From NCBI GenBank assembly GCA_900116485.1, contig FPAX01000001.1:1-64000 (forward strand): 64,000 nt of DNA, in the 5' to 3' direction. The notes under the pieces are model-generated. The model searched no databases. It was given only the letters and a program-made list of their open reading frames with translations, and was not told the origin of the DNA. Below are positions 1-8,844 of this stretch, piece after piece; within the stretch, counting starts at the first letter, position 1, and every line of letters begins with the position of its first letter. Made by a program: the position numbers and the translations under genes. The stretch is from Selenomonas sp. GACV-9. GTDB taxonomy: Bacteria > Bacillota > Negativicutes > Selenomonadales > Selenomonadaceae.

Positions 1-152
1 GGCCTGCCCGGCGCATGTAACTAAATACGTACTTAAACACCAGCGCGGGTCATTTAGCGGAGCGGAGAAAAAGTGCACCCACCCTCACCCAAGCTGAGGT
101 GTATCACGCTTATTGTAATCTCGAACTAACAGACAAACTGCAATTTTACAGC
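1..152. other. window edge, no gene recognised
   Basis: This stretch lies beyond the 3' end of rqcH and runs off the window. It has no open frame with a ribosome binding site and coding character. A weak inverted repeat, CCTCA and TGAGG, can be read around positions 79-100. I cannot assign it to an RNA gene or promoter. Confidence 0.4.
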
Positions 153-190
153 AAACGGCCCGCTGGTTTTTATGTGCCAGCGGGCCGTTT
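153..190. terminator. intrinsic terminator downstream of rqcH
   Basis: A perfect 14-bp stem (arm AAACGGCCCGCTGG, 153-166; complement 177-190) closes a 10-base loop. It is flanked by A-rich and T-rich tracts on both sides, so it can work in both directions. On the minus strand it ends the rqcH message. Confidence 0.85.
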
Positions 191-193
191 GTT

Positions 194-1948
194 TTATTTT
201 TCCTGCATGAGGAATGGGCGCAGTTCTTCTTCGTCGGGGGTGATGTAGAGAGTCTTTTGGTTCGTGAAGATGACGAAGCCTGGTTTGCTGCCCGAGGGCT
301 TTTTGACGTAGCGGATTTCCGTGTAGTCCACGGGAATTTTGGAGGAGCCCTGGGCTTTGCTGAAGTGGGCGGCAAGGCTGGCGCAGAGCAGGATGTTGTC
401 TTCGCTTACGGGCTCGCCGCCGTTGCGCAAGATGACGTGGGAGCCCGGGATGTTCTGGGTATGGAACCAGGTGTCGTTGAAGCTTGCCGTCTTGCAGGTC
501 AGCTTATCGTTCTGGTAGTTGTTCTTGCCGATGAAGATGTCGATGCCGTCCGGCGTCTGGAAGTGGAAGGGATGGGATGGCTTGTCGTTGTTCTTGCGCT
601 TGAGTTTTTCCCGCAGGTAGCCGCTTTCCACGAGTTCGTTGTGGATCTCGGCGATTTCCCCCAGGCTTTCCGAGGCCAGCAGGGATGCTTCGATGCTTTC
701 AAGATAGGTGATGTTGTCTTCGCATTCGCGGCGCTGGATTCGCAGGAGTTCCTGGGCGCGCTTTAATTTGTCGTATTTCTTGTAGCAGGCCTGCATGTTC
801 TGGATAATCGTATAGCGCTGGTCCAGCGGAATCGTGATGGTCTCGCCAGTTTCGCTGTAGATGTTGGCCACGGTGATTTCGCTGTCTGCATGGTCCTGGA
901 ACTGGTACTGATAGGTCATGAGGTTGTCGCCACGAATCCTGTATTCTTCGGCGTTTTCCGCTGCCGCGATTTCCTCGTCGAGTTTCACGAGTTTGTTCTC
1001 GGCACGGTTCAGTTCGTTCTTGACGAGTTTTTTGAACCGGTCTTTGTCGGGGTGCACATAGCTGCCTGCAAGCTGGTCGGCCTTTTCCAGCATGGCGCTG
1101 ATGGTGGGGAAGGTCAGGCTCGTTCCCTCTGGCAGATAGTGGAGGGGAAACGAGCTCATGGCCAGGATTTTTTTGTTTTCACCTAGTACCAGCACAGGAG
1201 AAGCCTCCTCGTTGCTGGCGGCGGTGCGGATTTCCATAAGGGCATCCCGGATGGCCGCAAAGTCCACATCTTCAAGGGTGCCGATGCGGGTGCTGGGGGC
1301 AAGACCCGCTGAAAAACAGGTTTCCTTGGCCGAGACAGGGCCAAAGCCCATGCAGGCAGCGAGCAGGGCTTTATCGAGACGTTGCTCGCCATCGGTTTTG
1401 ATGCTGGCCATGATGGCATCGAGGTCTGCGGTAAAGAGGTCGAGTTTATCCTGCCCCGGCGGCAGTTCATAGGCATCGCCAGGCAGGACTGTGCGCACGC
1501 GGCTGCTGTTGGTGCCAATCTTGCGCAGGGCGTCGATAATGGTGCCTTCCTGTACGAGGATGATGTTGCTGTATTTGCCCATGAGCTCTAGCACAAGGGT
1601 CTTGGTGACAATCTTGCCGCCAGCGGCTAGGGAATCGATATCCATGAGCAGAAGTCGGTCGAGGCCATGCTGGCGGATGGCGGCGATGCGGCCGGTTTCA
1701 AGCTGCTTGCGCAGGACCATGCAGAACACCGGCGGCTCGGGCGGGTTCTCGAGATTGCGCGCGAGAAGATGGGCCGAAGGATTCTGGGAGTTGATGGAGA
1801 TGTGCAGCAGATAGTTCTGTCCGGGTTGACGGATCGACAGGATGATGGACTGTTTGTTTGGCTGCGTGATTTTATCGATGCGCCCGCCAGCAAGGGTCGT
1901 GTTGAGCTCCTGGGCGAGGGCATGCATGGAAAAGCCGTCAAGACTCAT
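194..1948 (-). CDS. rqcH: RqcH / NFACT family ribosome quality-control protein
   Basis: The 584-residue protein has the NFACT architecture: an NFACT-N region, a long charged coiled coil around residues 290-430, and a C-terminal NFACT-R (DUF814) domain near 450-570. Bacterial RqcH binds stalled 50S subunits carrying peptidyl-tRNA and recruits alanyl-tRNA to add C-terminal Ala tails that mark the peptide for degradation. The Asp-Arg pair needed for tailing in Bacillus subtilis RqcH (D97/R98) falls at exactly D97 and R98 here, in QHGLDRLLLM. The start ATG follows AAAGGAG at normal spacing. Older annotations call this family fibronectin-binding protein, which is misleading. It is a single-gene unit divergent from dapF. 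Confidence 0.93.
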   Translation of the reverse strand: MSLDGFSMHALAQELNTTLAGGRIDKITQPNKQSIILSIRQPGQNYLLHISINSQNPSAHLLARNLENPPEPPVFCMVLRKQLETGRIAAIRQHGLDRLLLMDIDSLAAGGKIVTKTLVLELMGKYSNIILVQEGTIIDALRKIGTNSSRVRTVLPGDAYELPPGQDKLDLFTADLDAIMASIKTDGEQRLDKALLAACMGFGPVSAKETCFSAGLAPSTRIGTLEDVDFAAIRDALMEIRTAASNEEASPVLVLGENKKILAMSSFPLHYLPEGTSLTFPTISAMLEKADQLAGSYVHPDKDRFKKLVKNELNRAENKLVKLDEEIAAAENAEEYRIRGDNLMTYQYQFQDHADSEITVANIYSETGETITIPLDQRYTIIQNMQACYKKYDKLKRAQELLRIQRRECEDNITYLESIEASLLASESLGEIAEIHNELVESGYLREKLKRKNNDKPSHPFHFQTPDGIDIFIGKNNYQNDKLTCKTASFNDTWFHTQNIPGSHVILRNGGEPVSEDNILLCASLAAHFSKAQGSSKIPVDYTEIRYVKKPSGSKPGFVIFTNQKTLYITPDEEELRPFLMQEK

Positions 1949-2045
1949 GATGATGCTCCTTTATAAATCGTAGGGTATAACTTCTAAATTATATCATCAT
2001 TGGCAGGGCGGGGCAATTCGCAGCAGTCAATTTACGCGGGTGCTC

Positions 2046-2074
2046 TTGCATAAGATAACGAAAAACAATATAAT
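2046..2074 (+). promoter_or_regulatory. promoter of the dapF operon
   Basis: TTGCAT at 2046-2051 and a perfect TATAAT at 2069-2074 are separated by 17 bases. The dapF ribosome site AGGAGG lies at 2097-2102. Confidence 0.75.
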
Positions 2075-2111
2075 ATTATAATGAGTAACTAGAAACAGGA
2101 GGCTGTGTTCG

Positions 2112-2945
2112 ATGAAATTTACGAAATGGCAGGGCTGCGGCAATGACTTTGTGCTTTTTGACTGCCGCGAGCAGGAGCCTGATGATTACGCGGAGCTTTC
2201 GCAGAAGGTTTGCGACCGTCATTATGGCATCGGAGCAGACGGTATTCTTGTCGTATTGCCATCGGATAAAGCTGATTTCCGCATGCGCATCTTCAATACG
2301 GATGGCAGTGAGGCGGAGATGTGCGGCAATGGTATCCGCTGCTTTGCCCGCTATCTCTACGACTATAGATTGACCAGCAAGACCGAATTCACGGTGGAGA
2401 CTGGTGCCGGCATCCTCGTGCCGAAGATCATCCTCGCGGGAGATAAAGTAACTGGCGTCCAGGTGGATATGGGCGAGCCGCATCTTTTGGGGCAGGAGAT
2501 TCCCGTCGCTGGCTTTGACGGCAAGAAGGTCATCGCCGAGCCCATTACGGTGGCTGGCACGACCTATGCGATGACGGGGGTATCGATGGGCAATCCTCAT
2601 TGCGTCGTCTTTGTGGACGATGCGGAAAGATTCCCCATTGAGAAGCTTGGCTCGCAGTTTGAGCATCATGCGATGTTCCCGCGCAAGACGAATACGGAGT
2701 TCGTCGAGGTCAAGGACCGCAGCCATGTGCGCATGCGCGTCTGGGAGCGCGGGGCCGCAATCACGCTGGCCTGCGGCACAGGGTCCTGCGCAACTGTCGT
2801 GGCTGGCGTGCTCAACGATAAGATTGACCGCAAGGCTGAGGTTCAGCTCGATGGCGGCAAGTTGATTGTCGAGTGGGCCGAGAATAATCACGTATTCATG
2901 ACTGGTCCGGCTGAACTCGTGTTCACGGGGCAGTGGAACGGTTGA
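2112..2945 (+). CDS. dapF: diaminopimelate epimerase
   Basis: This cytosolic enzyme interconverts LL- and meso-diaminopimelate for lysine and peptidoglycan synthesis. Both catalytic cysteines are visible: C71 in EMCGNGIRCFARY and C221 in ACGTGSCATVV, each in its family signature. The length of 277 residues is normal. ATG follows AGGAGG by nine bases. It is the first gene after a strong promoter and is followed at 21 bp by yicC, so the two are probably co-transcribed, though no functional link between them is known. Confidence 0.97.
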   Translation: MKFTKWQGCGNDFVLFDCREQEPDDYAELSQKVCDRHYGIGADGILVVLPSDKADFRMRIFNTDGSEAEMCGNGIRCFARYLYDYRLTSKTEFTVETGAGILVPKIILAGDKVTGVQVDMGEPHLLGQEIPVAGFDGKKVIAEPITVAGTTYAMTGVSMGNPHCVVFVDDAERFPIEKLGSQFEHHAMFPRKTNTEFVEVKDRSHVRMRVWERGAAITLACGTGSCATVVAGVLNDKIDRKAEVQLDGGKLIVEWAENNHVFMTGPAELVFTGQWNG

Positions 2946-2966
2946 TGAGCAGAAAGAGGCGGTTGG

Positions 2967-3845
2967 ATGCTTAAGAGCATGACGGGATTTGGGGCGGCTG
3001 TTGTCGAGACCGAGGACTACAAGGTTTCGGTCGAGATAAAGTCTGTCAACCAGCGGTTCCTCGAAATCAACTTTCATATGGGACGGCAGCTGAGCCAGTG
3101 GGAAGATGAGCTGCGCAAGTGCATCAAGAAGGTGGCTGCGCGCGGCAAGATGGATGTTTACATCAACTTTACCGATAAGCGCGAAAGCAAGGCCAGCATC
3201 CGGGTAAACAAGGGGCTGGCGCTTGCCTATCAGCAGGCACTCCATGAGATGAGTGATGTGCTCCATCTGGCGCGCCCTGACGATGTGCAGACCTTTGCCG
3301 CGTTTCCCGATGTCCTGCAAATCGAGAGTGACAGCGATATTTCGGATTTAAAGCCCCAGCTCTTCCAGGTAATGCAGCAGGCTTTGGCGAATTTTGATGC
3401 GATGCGTATTACAGAGGGCAGCAACATCCACAAGGATTTTTGCCTGCGTCTCGAAAACCTTGCGGCGATGCGCGACAAGGTGCGTGAGCTGGCACCGGGC
3501 GTGGTGGCAAGCTATCGCGAGCATCTGCACAAGACTATCGCTGATGCCCTGCAGAGCCAGACTTTCGACGAGACAAGGCTCATACAGGAAACGGCTATCT
3601 ATGCCGACAAGGTGGATATCACCGAAGAAATCGTGCGCCTTGGCAGCCATTTCCAGCAGTTTCGCCAGATTATCGATAGAGCGGCAGAGCCTGTGGGGCG
3701 CAAGCTGGATTTCCTGATCCAGGAAATCAACCGCGAGACGAACACCATCGGTTCGAAGGCCAACAGTATGGAGGCCGCGCAGCTGGTGGTGGACATGAAG
3801 AGCGAAATCGAGAAACTGCGCGAGCAGGTTCAAAACATCGAATAA
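2967..3845 (+). CDS. yicC: YicC/YloC family endoribonuclease
   Basis: The 292-residue protein opens with the family hallmark MLKSMTGFG and ends with the conserved region around [20 protein letters not shown]. coli YicC has been described as an RNase that acts on small RNAs; the B. subtilis homologue is YloC. It sits directly before remA, gmk, rpoZ and coaBC, the usual Firmicute neighbourhood (yloC-remA-gmk-rpoZ-coaBC), which supports the call. The spacing to remA is only 14 bp. Confidence 0.9.
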   Translation: MLKSMTGFGAAVVETEDYKVSVEIKSVNQRFLEINFHMGRQLSQWEDELRKCIKKVAARGKMDVYINFTDKRESKASIRVNKGLALAYQQALHEMSDVLHLARPDDVQTFAAFPDVLQIESDSDISDLKPQLFQVMQQALANFDAMRITEGSNIHKDFCLRLENLAAMRDKVRELAPGVVASYREHLHKTIADALQSQTFDETRLIQETAIYADKVDITEEIVRLGSHFQQFRQIIDRAAEPVGRKLDFLIQEINRETNTIGSKANSMEAAQLVVDMKSEIEKLREQVQNIE

Positions 3846-3859
3846 GAGGAGGTACCCCC

Positions 3860-4156
3860 ATGGATATCAAACTCATCAATATCGGCTTTGGTAATATCGT
3901 ATCGGCTAACCGTATCGTGGCCATCGTGAGTCCCGAGTCGGCACCGATAAAGCGCATCATCCAGGAGGCCCGTGATGGCGAGCGCCTGATCGATGCGACC
4001 TATGGCCGCCGCACACGAGCTGTCATCATCATGGACAGCGATCATGTCATCCTGTCGGCTGTGCAGCCTGAGACGGTGGCACATCGCGTCGAAGATGATG
4101 ACGATGCCGAGGTTAAAGCTGAAATCAAAGAGAAAGAAGACGAGACGCAAGAATGA
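3860..4156 (+). CDS. remA: RemA-family DNA-binding regulator (DUF370)
   Basis: The 98-residue protein starts [12 protein letters not shown] and contains the conserved core [21 protein letters not shown] typical of RemA. In B. subtilis RemA forms ring-like oligomers that bind DNA and activate biofilm matrix and osmoprotection genes. The family is also widespread in non-biofilm anaerobes, so the regulon here is unknown. The last 25 residues are very acidic and lysine-rich and may be disordered. AGGAGG precedes the ATG. Its stop overlaps the gmk start as ATGA, indicating translational coupling. Confidence 0.9.
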   Translation: MDIKLINIGFGNIVSANRIVAIVSPESAPIKRIIQEARDGERLIDATYGRRTRAVIIMDSDHVILSAVQPETVAHRVEDDDDAEVKAEIKEKEDETQE

Positions 4157-4767
4157 GCAAGGGATTATTGATTGTTGTTTCCGGCCCGTCGGGTACCGGA
4201 AAGGGAACGGTCTGCGGAGAACTGCTCGCGCAGACGCCGGAACTTGCCTATTCCATTTCGGCCACGACACGTCAGCCGCGTGAGGGCGAGGTTGAAGGCA
4301 AGAATTATTATTTCATGGATAAGGCACAGTTCGAGAAAATGATCGAGGAGGGTGGTTTCCTCGAGTATGCCAATGTCTATGGCAACTACTATGGCACGCC
4401 GCTGGGCAAGATTGAGGAGCGCCTCGCCGCTGGTGAGGATATCCTGCTCGAGATCGATACGCAGGGGGCACTCAATGTCATGAAGAAATGCCCGGATGGG
4501 CTCTTCATCTTCCTGCTGCCCCCGTCGATTGGCGAGCTTGAACGCCGTATCCGCGGCCGCGGCTCGGAGTCAGCAGAGTCGCTCAAGAAGCGCCTGGGTG
4601 CCGCCAGGGAAGAGATTGCCATCGGCCGCCAGTATGGCTATGCCGTAGTCAATGACACGGTACGGCAGGCTGTCAAGCGCATCAAGTGCATCATGACAGC
4701 GGAGCATTGCCGTGTAAATATGAACCTAGATAAATTTGAGGAGTTGGAACATAATGAAAGCAAATAA
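4153..4767 (+). CDS. gmk: guanylate kinase
   Basis: This cytosolic enzyme phosphorylates GMP or dGMP to the diphosphate with ATP. The P-loop GPSGTGKG lies at residues 11-18. The GMP-binding segment [17 protein letters not shown] follows, and IDTQGALNV marks the downstream nucleotide-binding region. At 204 residues it is the usual size. It overlaps remA by four bases and rpoZ by 14 bases, consistent with one polycistronic message linking nucleotide supply and transcription. Confidence 0.97.
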   Translation: MSKGLLIVVSGPSGTGKGTVCGELLAQTPELAYSISATTRQPREGEVEGKNYYFMDKAQFEKMIEEGGFLEYANVYGNYYGTPLGKIEERLAAGEDILLEIDTQGALNVMKKCPDGLFIFLLPPSIGELERRIRGRGSESAESLKKRLGAAREEIAIGRQYGYAVVNDTVRQAVKRIKCIMTAEHCRVNMNLDKFEELEHNESK

Positions 4768-4990
4768 CAATCCAGAGATGAGCATGGTCAATCCGTCCAC
4801 GGATACGCTGATGAAACAGGTGGACAGTCGTTACGGTCTCGTGGTCTGTGCCTCCAAGCGTGCCCGCCAGCTGCTGAGCGGCGAGGAGCTCAAGGAGCTC
4901 AAGTCGAAGTCCACGAAGAATGTCACGAATGCGCTCGAGGAGATTGCTGAGGGCAAGATCAACTACAAGATTTCCAAAGCGGACCTCTAA
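4754..4990 (+). CDS. rpoZ: RNA polymerase omega subunit
   Basis: The 78-residue protein contains the omega core SRYGLVVCASKRARQL followed by ALEEIAEGKINYK. It helps assemble the beta-prime subunit of RNA polymerase. A longer reading from 4736 is possible, but GAGGAG at 4738-4743 is well placed for the ATG at 4754, which is chosen here. The gene lies inside the 3' end of gmk and is followed four bases later by coaBC. Confidence 0.93.
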   Translation: MKANNNPEMSMVNPSTDTLMKQVDSRYGLVVCASKRARQLLSGEELKELKSKSTKNVTNALEEIAEGKINYKISKADL

Positions 4991-4993
4991 GCC

Positions 4994-6226
4994 ATGGAAC
5001 TTCAGGGCAAGAAAATCGTCGTTGGCGTGACCGGCGGCATCGCTGCCTACAAGGCAGTCGAGATTGTCAGCCGTCTGCGCAAGGCAGGCGCTGAGGTTCA
5101 CGTCATCATGACGAAAGAGGCGACGGAGTTCGTCACGGAGCTGACCTTCCGCGAAATCAGCGGCCAGCCTGTGGCCGTCGATATGTGGGAAAAGGTCACG
5201 CATTTCAATGTGGAGCACATCGCGCTGGCGCAGCTGGCAGACCTCATGCTGATTGCGCCGGCTACGGCCAACATCATTGCCAAGGCAGCTGTCGGCATCG
5301 CCGATGACATGCTCGCGACGACGTTGCTGGCGACAAAGGCGCCTATCTTTATGGCGCCGGCGATGAATACGAACATGTATGAAAATCCCATCACGCAGCG
5401 CAATATTGCTGAGCTGAAGTCACGCGGTTTTCATATCATAGAGCCGGCGGAGGGCCATCTTGCCTGCGGTACCAGCGGCAAGGGGCGTTTGCCAGAGCCT
5501 GTGGACATCGTGCGCATCGTAAGTGAGGCTTTGACAAGTCAGGAGTTGACTGGTCAAGATTTGACTTGTCAATTGACCGGTCAAAAAATCCTTGTCACGG
5601 CTGGCGGCACGATTGAGCCGCTTGACCCTGTGCGCTATATCGGCAACCGGTCGACGGGACGTATGGGCTATGCGGTGGCTGAGGAGGCTGCGCGCCGCGG
5701 GGCTGACGTGGTGCTCGTATCGGGGCCAACGTCGCTGAAAGATCCCGATGGTGTCCGCGTCATCCGTATCGAGACGGCGCGGCAGATGCGCGAGGCGGTC
5801 TTGCAGGAGTTTCCGACGGCGTCGGCTGTCATCAAGTCAGCGGCCGTTGCAGACTATCGTCCGGCAGCCGTTTCCGAGCAGAAAATCAAAAAGAGTGATG
5901 ATGATTTGACGCTGCAGCTTGTGCGCAATCCCGATATCTTGTTGGAGCTTGGCCAGATGAAGGAGCATCAAGTGCTCGTCGGCTTTGCGGCTGAGACCTG
6001 CCAGGTGGAGGAGTACGCGCGCAAGAAACTGGCGAAAAAGAATCTTGACTTCATCGTAGCCAATGATGTCTCCGAAGCCGATGCGGGCTTTGGTGTCGAG
6101 ACCAACCGCATCAAGCTTATTGACCGGTCAGGCAAGATGACGCCCTATCCGCTCATGAGCAAGAAGGAATTGGCGGGCATCATTCTCGACCATGTGTCTG
6201 CGGCGCTGGGAAAAATCGACAGATGA
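4994..6226 (+). CDS. coaBC: bifunctional CoaBC (PPC synthetase/decarboxylase)
   Basis: The protein carries two steps of coenzyme A synthesis. The N-terminal flavin-dependent CoaC domain (about 1-178) shows GGIAAYKAVE, APAMNTNMYENP and the catalytic-loop cysteine in HLACGTSGKGR. The C-terminal CoaB domain (about 199-410) shows TAGGTIEPLDPVRYIGNRSTGRMG and SAAVADYRP. At 410 residues it is normal in size. Between the domains, residues 180-197 are encoded by four tandem 12-base palindromes (5531-5584), giving a repetitive LTxQ-type peptide; a fifth copy lies near the 3' end at 6120-6131. The repeats keep the frame open and fall outside both catalytic domains. Confidence 0.95.
   Translation: MELQGKKIVVGVTGGIAAYKAVEIVSRLRKAGAEVHVIMTKEATEFVTELTFREISGQPVAVDMWEKVTHFNVEHIALAQLADLMLIAPATANIIAKAAVGIADDMLATTLLATKAPIFMAPAMNTNMYENPITQRNIAELKSRGFHIIEPAEGHLACGTSGKGRLPEPVDIVRIVSEALTSQELTGQDLTCQLTGQKILVTAGGTIEPLDPVRYIGNRSTGRMGYAVAEEAARRGADVVLVSGPTSLKDPDGVRVIRIETARQMREAVLQEFPTASAVIKSAAVADYRPAAVSEQKIKKSDDDLTLQLVRNPDILLELGQMKEHQVLVGFAAETCQVEEYARKKLAKKNLDFIVANDVSEADAGFGVETNRIKLIDRSGKMTPYPLMSKKELAGIILDHVSAALGKIDR
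5531..5584. repeat. four tandem TTGAC-NN-GTCAA palindromes in the coaBC linker
   Basis: Copies lie at 5531-5542 (ends in G instead of A), 5546-5557, 5561-5572 and 5573-5584, with central dinucleotides AA, TG, TT and CG. Spacers are 3, 3 and 0 bases. All four are read in the same frame as Leu-Thr-(Ser/Gly/Cys)-Gln. They occupy the domain junction of CoaBC. Confidence 0.85.
6120..6131. repeat. single TTGACCGGTCAG copy near the coaBC 3' end
   Basis: One copy of the same palindrome, read here in a different codon frame (Ile-Asp-Arg-Ser) from the linker cluster. The last base deviates from the full palindrome. Confidence 0.7.
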
Positions 6227-6235
6227 GAAATGAGG

Positions 6236-6263
6236 CGGAAGAGGTCTTTTACGACTTCTTCCG
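6236..6263 (+). terminator. hairpin after coaBC
   Basis: CGGAAGAGGTC (6236-6246) pairs with GACTTCTTCCG (6253-6263), with one G-U pair, and TTTCTTT follows. It may be a weak terminator between coaBC and the next gene. Confidence 0.55.
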
Positions 6264-6286
6264 TTTCTTTGTGAGGAGATGAATCG

Positions 6287-8026
6287 GTGTACCTTCACTA
6301 CTATTGGCTGCGCCTAAAGCATCTGATGCGCTGGTTTGTGTATCATTATGGTAGATTGTTTTTGCTGCTTGCGGCCTGCAATATCCCGACCATGGTGCAG
6401 ATCGGCATGTTCCAGGAGGAGGCAGTGCCCTTTGCTGGCCGTATGGCGCTGACCTTGGCGGGCATCGTCCGCACGTTGGGCATGGTCTTCCTGCTGACCT
6501 TGGCGCTGGGCTGGCTGCCCAAGGTGGTGCAGCGACTGGCTGTGCTGGCAAGTTTCCTGCTGGCACTTGTCGATGGGTTTGCCCTCTATAGCTATCATAA
6601 TTATCTTGATGAGGGCATGATGCAGGTCATCTTTGAGACGAATCCGCAAGAGGCGCGTGAATACGTGCTGGCCCAGTCGGGGCATCTGGTCGTTTTGCTT
6701 GCAGCGGTGGCAGTTGCCTGTTGTCTGCTGCGTTGGGGACGGGGATGGTTTCGCAAGGTCTGGCACAGGGCACAGCCAAGACTTGCGGTGGTGCTGGCCG
6801 TTGGCGTCTTCCTGTTTGCTGGTACCGCAGCCTATGCCGGCTCGGAAGCAATGCAGGATGGCATGGATGCGGCGGTATACCTAGGCAAGAATTATCCTCA
6901 GCAGTATTCACTGGGGCGGGTGGCCTATATCATCCCCAAGGCCTTTGAGGAAATCGGCTCAGCTGAGTACGTGGACGCTACGCTGGCTGCACAGCCGGTG
7001 GAGCTTACCCGGCAGGAAAATGATATCCCGCAGGTCGTGTTCATCCTCGGCGAGTCGACGAGCCGCCATCATATGCAGCTCTATGGCTACGAGCTGCCGA
7101 CGACGCCACAGCTTGCGGCACGAGCGGCAAAGGGCGAGCTTACGGTGTTTACCGATGTCATCAGCCCGCATGCGGCAACGATGGCCGTCATGAAGACGCT
7201 GTTCTGCTTTTATGATCTTTCCCAGGAGCAGGCAGGGGGCGTCTGGTATGAGCAGCTCAATCTCTTTGACATCCTGCGCCGAGCCGGCATTCGCACAGCC
7301 TGGGTATCGAATCAGGAGTCGGCGGGCTTTTATGGCAGCATTGGCCGCACGCTGGCGGGGCGCTGTGATGAGCATCGCTTTACCAGCTCGACTTCTCATA
7401 CGATCGATCTTGTCGAGCGTTATGACGAAGAGGTGCTGCCGTTGCTTGACGACAGCTTGACGCGCAGTGCAGGCCAGAATTTCACGGTGGTGCACCTGAT
7501 GGGGGCCCATGAGGACTTCAACCGCCGCTATCCCGCGTCATTTGCCCATTTCACTGCCGATGATGAGAGCGGGGAGGGCCGCGCCGTGCGCGCTGAGTAT
7601 GACAATGCGGTGCTCTACGATGACTACATCGTCGATCAGATCATCCGCCGATTTGAAGCGCAGGATGCCATCGTTATCTTCATCTCGGACCATGGCGAGG
7701 AAATCAACGACACGCGCGCGGTGGTTGGCCATGGCGACGAGAGCAGCAGCTGGCAGCGGGATATCCCGATGGTCTGCTGGACCTCGGAGAAGTTCTGCGC
7801 CAAGCGTCCGGCACTGGTTGAGCGGCTGGCAATGGCCAGCACGCGGCCCTATATGACTGACGACATGATCCATACATTGCTGGACCTCCTGCAGACGGAA
7901 GTGCCGGCCTACCGGCGCGACAAAAGCATCCTGCAGGCAGGATATCTTGGGCAGAAGCGGCTGCTCAAGGGGAAAAAGCCCTATAGATACAGGGGAGAGG
8001 ACAGAGAACGTGAAGAAAGACTATAA
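6287..8026 (+). CDS. phosphoethanolamine transferase (EptA/CptA-like sulfatase fold)
   Basis: The 579-residue inner-membrane protein has about five hydrophobic segments in the first 190 residues, followed by an extracytoplasmic alkaline-phosphatase-like domain. Metal and nucleophile motifs are recognisable: ILGESTSRHHMQLYGY, the ISPHAATMAVMKTLF segment that should carry the catalytic Thr, and FISDHGEEIN near the C-terminus. Family members move phosphoethanolamine from phosphatidylethanolamine to lipid A or core sugars, which implies a lipopolysaccharide outer membrane. The start is GTG at 6287, eight bases after GAGGAG. The precise acceptor cannot be told from sequence. Confidence 0.88.
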   Translation: MYLHYYWLRLKHLMRWFVYHYGRLFLLLAACNIPTMVQIGMFQEEAVPFAGRMALTLAGIVRTLGMVFLLTLALGWLPKVVQRLAVLASFLLALVDGFALYSYHNYLDEGMMQVIFETNPQEAREYVLAQSGHLVVLLAAVAVACCLLRWGRGWFRKVWHRAQPRLAVVLAVGVFLFAGTAAYAGSEAMQDGMDAAVYLGKNYPQQYSLGRVAYIIPKAFEEIGSAEYVDATLAAQPVELTRQENDIPQVVFILGESTSRHHMQLYGYELPTTPQLAARAAKGELTVFTDVISPHAATMAVMKTLFCFYDLSQEQAGGVWYEQLNLFDILRRAGIRTAWVSNQESAGFYGSIGRTLAGRCDEHRFTSSTSHTIDLVERYDEEVLPLLDDSLTRSAGQNFTVVHLMGAHEDFNRRYPASFAHFTADDESGEGRAVRAEYDNAVLYDDYIVDQIIRRFEAQDAIVIFISDHGEEINDTRAVVGHGDESSSWQRDIPMVCWTSEKFCAKRPALVERLAMASTRPYMTDDMIHTLLDLLQTEVPAYRRDKSILQAGYLGQKRLLKGKKPYRYRGEDREREERL

Positions 8027-8828
8027 AATGCTGGCGTTGGACTTTGACGGTACGACGCTTGATTCGGCCAAACGATTTCCGGCGGAAATCAGCGCGGCTG
8101 TCCATGAACTCAAGGCACGCGGCATCGAGGTAATCGTCTCGAGCGGCCGCGGCAAGGCCGAGCTCAAGGACTATGAGCAGGAACTGGTAGACTTTGACTA
8201 TGGCGTCATGATCAGCGGCGGCCTCGTCTATGATTTTTGCAGGCACCAGGCCATTTTCCGTCAGCCCATCCCGCAGGCGGCAATCCTTGCGGCTTTTGCT
8301 GCGGCAGAACAGGAACAGGCGATGACTCAGCTCCTGACTGTTGACGAGTCCGTGACCCGTGGCAGCCATATCGCGCGCATGGAGGACTTCCATATGGAAA
8401 TCTACCGTGAGATGTACGAGCGGGTCTGCCGTCAGGAGGAAGACCTCGCGGGCTTTATCGCGGCACAGGCCGGAGAGATTTGCAAGATGAACATCTATCA
8501 TCGCGATGAAAACTCCCGGCTGCGCAACTATGAGCGGCTCGAAAAGCTTGGGCTTTCGATCACGTTTGCCGAGCAGACATCTTTGGAGCTGTCTGCAAAA
8601 GGGATCTCCAAGGCGCACGGGCTCAAGGTCATCTGCGACCACCTCGGCATCAGCACTGACGAGGTCGTGGCCATCGGCGACGCGCCCAATGATGAAGAGG
8701 TACTGAAACTTGCAGGGCTTGGCGTTGCCATGGGCAATGCCAGTGAGGAAATCAAAGCCATCAGCGACGTCGTAGTGGCCGACAACGACCATCTCGGTGT
8801 GCTGGAGGCCATCAATAAGTTCTTCTAA
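8010..8828 (+). CDS. Cof-type HAD-superfamily phosphatase
   Basis: The 272-residue protein carries HAD motif I, LALDFDGTTLDS, motif II SSGR, and motif IV GDAPNDEEVLKLAGLGVAMGNA, with a type IIB cap between them. Such enzymes dephosphorylate sugar phosphates or related small metabolites; substrate choice is not predictable here. A longer open frame starts at 7947 inside the upstream gene, but GTG at 8010 has GGGGAGAGG at good spacing. An ATG at 8028 is the alternative. The gene overlaps the transferase by 17 bases and is probably co-transcribed with it. Confidence 0.85.
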   Translation: MKKDYKMLALDFDGTTLDSAKRFPAEISAAVHELKARGIEVIVSSGRGKAELKDYEQELVDFDYGVMISGGLVYDFCRHQAIFRQPIPQAAILAAFAAAEQEQAMTQLLTVDESVTRGSHIARMEDFHMEIYREMYERVCRQEEDLAGFIAAQAGEICKMNIYHRDENSRLRNYERLEKLGLSITFAEQTSLELSAKGISKAHGLKVICDHLGISTDEVVAIGDAPNDEEVLKLAGLGVAMGNASEEIKAISDVVVADNDHLGVLEAINKFF

Positions 8829-8844
8829 CGAAAGGATGATTACT

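Noticed and set aside
5531..5584. Possible CRISPR-like array in coaBC and mutL
   Set aside because: Spacers are 0-3 bases, units are 12 bases, and they lie within reading frames. There are no cas genes.
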